DNA from: Arthrobacter sp. Hiyo8
Lineage (GTDB): Bacteria > Actinomycetota > Actinomycetes > Actinomycetales > Micrococcaceae
Length of the DNA: 64,000 bases
Direction of reading: 5' to 3'
Assembly: GCA_001549895.1 (NCBI GenBank)
Contig: AP014719.1
Coordinates: 806,001 to 870,000, forward strand
Positions 63,578 to 64,000 of the stretch are shown piece after piece. Each line of letters begins with the position of its first letter. The stretch's first letter is position 1. The notes under the pieces are model-generated. The model made no database searches. It was not told where the DNA came from and saw nothing but the letters and a program-made list of their open reading frames with translations. Both the position numbers and the translations under genes were made by a program.

Positions 63578-64000
63578 CTAGTGGGTGGTCCAGATTCGTT
63601 CCATCAGTGCAGCAACTTCCTCGTCCCGCTCTTCGATCTTAGGCAACTCCGTCTGCATCCTGCGTTTTATCCACAGGAAGTACTCCACATTTCCGTCCTG
63701 GCCGGGCAGGGGACTCGGTGCCAGGCCGCAGAGTTCAAGCCCTGCGTCCACGGCCGCCCTGGCGACCTGGGCCACGGCGCGCCGCCGTTCATGATCGGAG
63801 GTGACCACGCCGGTGCGGCTCAGCCGTTCCTTGCCGACCTCGAATTGCGGCTTCACCATGAGCACCAGGTCTCCCCCGGGTTCGGTGCATGCAGCGAGCG
63901 GATGCAGAACCAGGGTGAGGGAAATGAAGGACAAGTCGGCCACGGTGAGCGCTGCCGGCCCGCCGATCTGCTCGGGCGTCATGTAGCGGACGTTGAGGCC
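63578..64000 (-). CDS. tlyA: TlyA-family rRNA (cytidine-2'-O)-methyltransferase (partial)
   Basis: Only the C-terminal 140 residues are in the window; the gene continues past the right edge. The RrmJ-like methyltransferase fold shows ALTVADLSFISLTLVLHPLA and LVLMVKPQFEVGKERLSRTG, close to mycobacterial TlyA, which methylates 16S and 23S rRNA and confers capreomycin sensitivity. It lies 13 bases upstream of nadK in the conserved tlyA-nadK-recN order. Confidence 0.92.
   Translation of the reverse strand, partial: GLNVRYMTPEQIGGPAALTVADLSFISLTLVLHPLAACTEPGGDLVLMVKPQFEVGKERLSRTGVVTSDHERRRAVAQVARAAVDAGLELCGLAPSPLPGQDGNVEYFLWIKRRMQTELPKIEERDEEVAALMERIWTTH

Overview
The window comes from a high-GC Gram-positive actinobacterium of the Micrococcaceae, most likely Arthrobacter or a close relative (Paenarthrobacter/Pseudarthrobacter). 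This rests on gene order and protein sequence: a mraZ-rsmH-ftsL-ftsI-murE-murF-mraY-murD cluster, the gcvH-garA-ftsR-Rv1829-Rv1830 block, the pknL/Rv2175c pair, and the der-cmk-tyrA-rluB-scpB-scpA-parA ... xerD-Nudix-pyrG-recN-nadK-tlyA string. All are housekeeping arrangements of Actinobacteria. No phage, plasmid backbone, insertion sequence or CRISPR array is seen.

Sequence quality dominates the reading. About two thirds of the genes are broken by single-base frameshifts, more than 65 in all. Wherever I resolved one it behaves as the loss of one G or C from a short G/C run, and restoring that base rejoins conserved protein sequence. I therefore annotate each such gene as one CDS over its full span, list the breaks, and treat them as probable assembly or read errors rather than pseudogenes. 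Lengths marked 'corrected' assume the bases are restored.

Layout. 1-9.4 kb: cell-wall and division (dcw) cluster on the minus strand, headed by MraZ and its operator. 9.6-13.2 kb: DUF3040 membrane protein, DinB, a lipoprotein and a polyprenyl diphosphate synthase. 13.3-17.5 kb: Rv2175c-like DNA-binding protein, a LysM/transglycosylase secreted protein and a PASTA-domain Ser/Thr kinase. 17.5-24.5 kb: DAHP synthase, PlsC acyltransferase, an esterase with a small membrane protein, a ROK sugar kinase and long-chain acyl-CoA synthetase. 24.6-32.3 kb: pyruvate carboxylase, an orphan ParA-like ATPase, then two MerR regulators, a DUF151 nuclease, the FHA protein GarA/OdhI and GcvH. 32.5-35.7 kb: Fpg/Nei glycosylase, a divergent MFS/MarR pair and PhnA. 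35.7-36.6 kb: an AT-richer gap with an ORF remnant, inverted repeats and tRNA-Pro(GGG). 36.8-44.8 kb: der, plsC, cmk, tyrA, rluB, scpB, scpA, parA. 45.0-57.2 kb: an accessory segment between parA and xerD holding a C4-dicarboxylate transporter with a CitAB-like two-component system, a GntR-controlled methylcitrate (propionate) operon, an ECF sigma factor with a large membrane-anchored partner, a paralogue of that partner and an MTH1-like Nudix hydrolase. 57.2-64 kb: xerD, ADP-ribose-type Nudix, pyrG, recN, nadK and the end of tlyA.

Genes are tightly packed with many ATGA/GTGA stop-start overlaps, and convergent gene ends are separated by long, often perfect inverted repeats that act as terminators. 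The most interesting non-housekeeping material is the parA-xerD insert, especially the sigma/anti-sigma-like/paralogue/Nudix module at 53.4-56.8 kb, and the structured repeat region at 36.2-36.5 kb.
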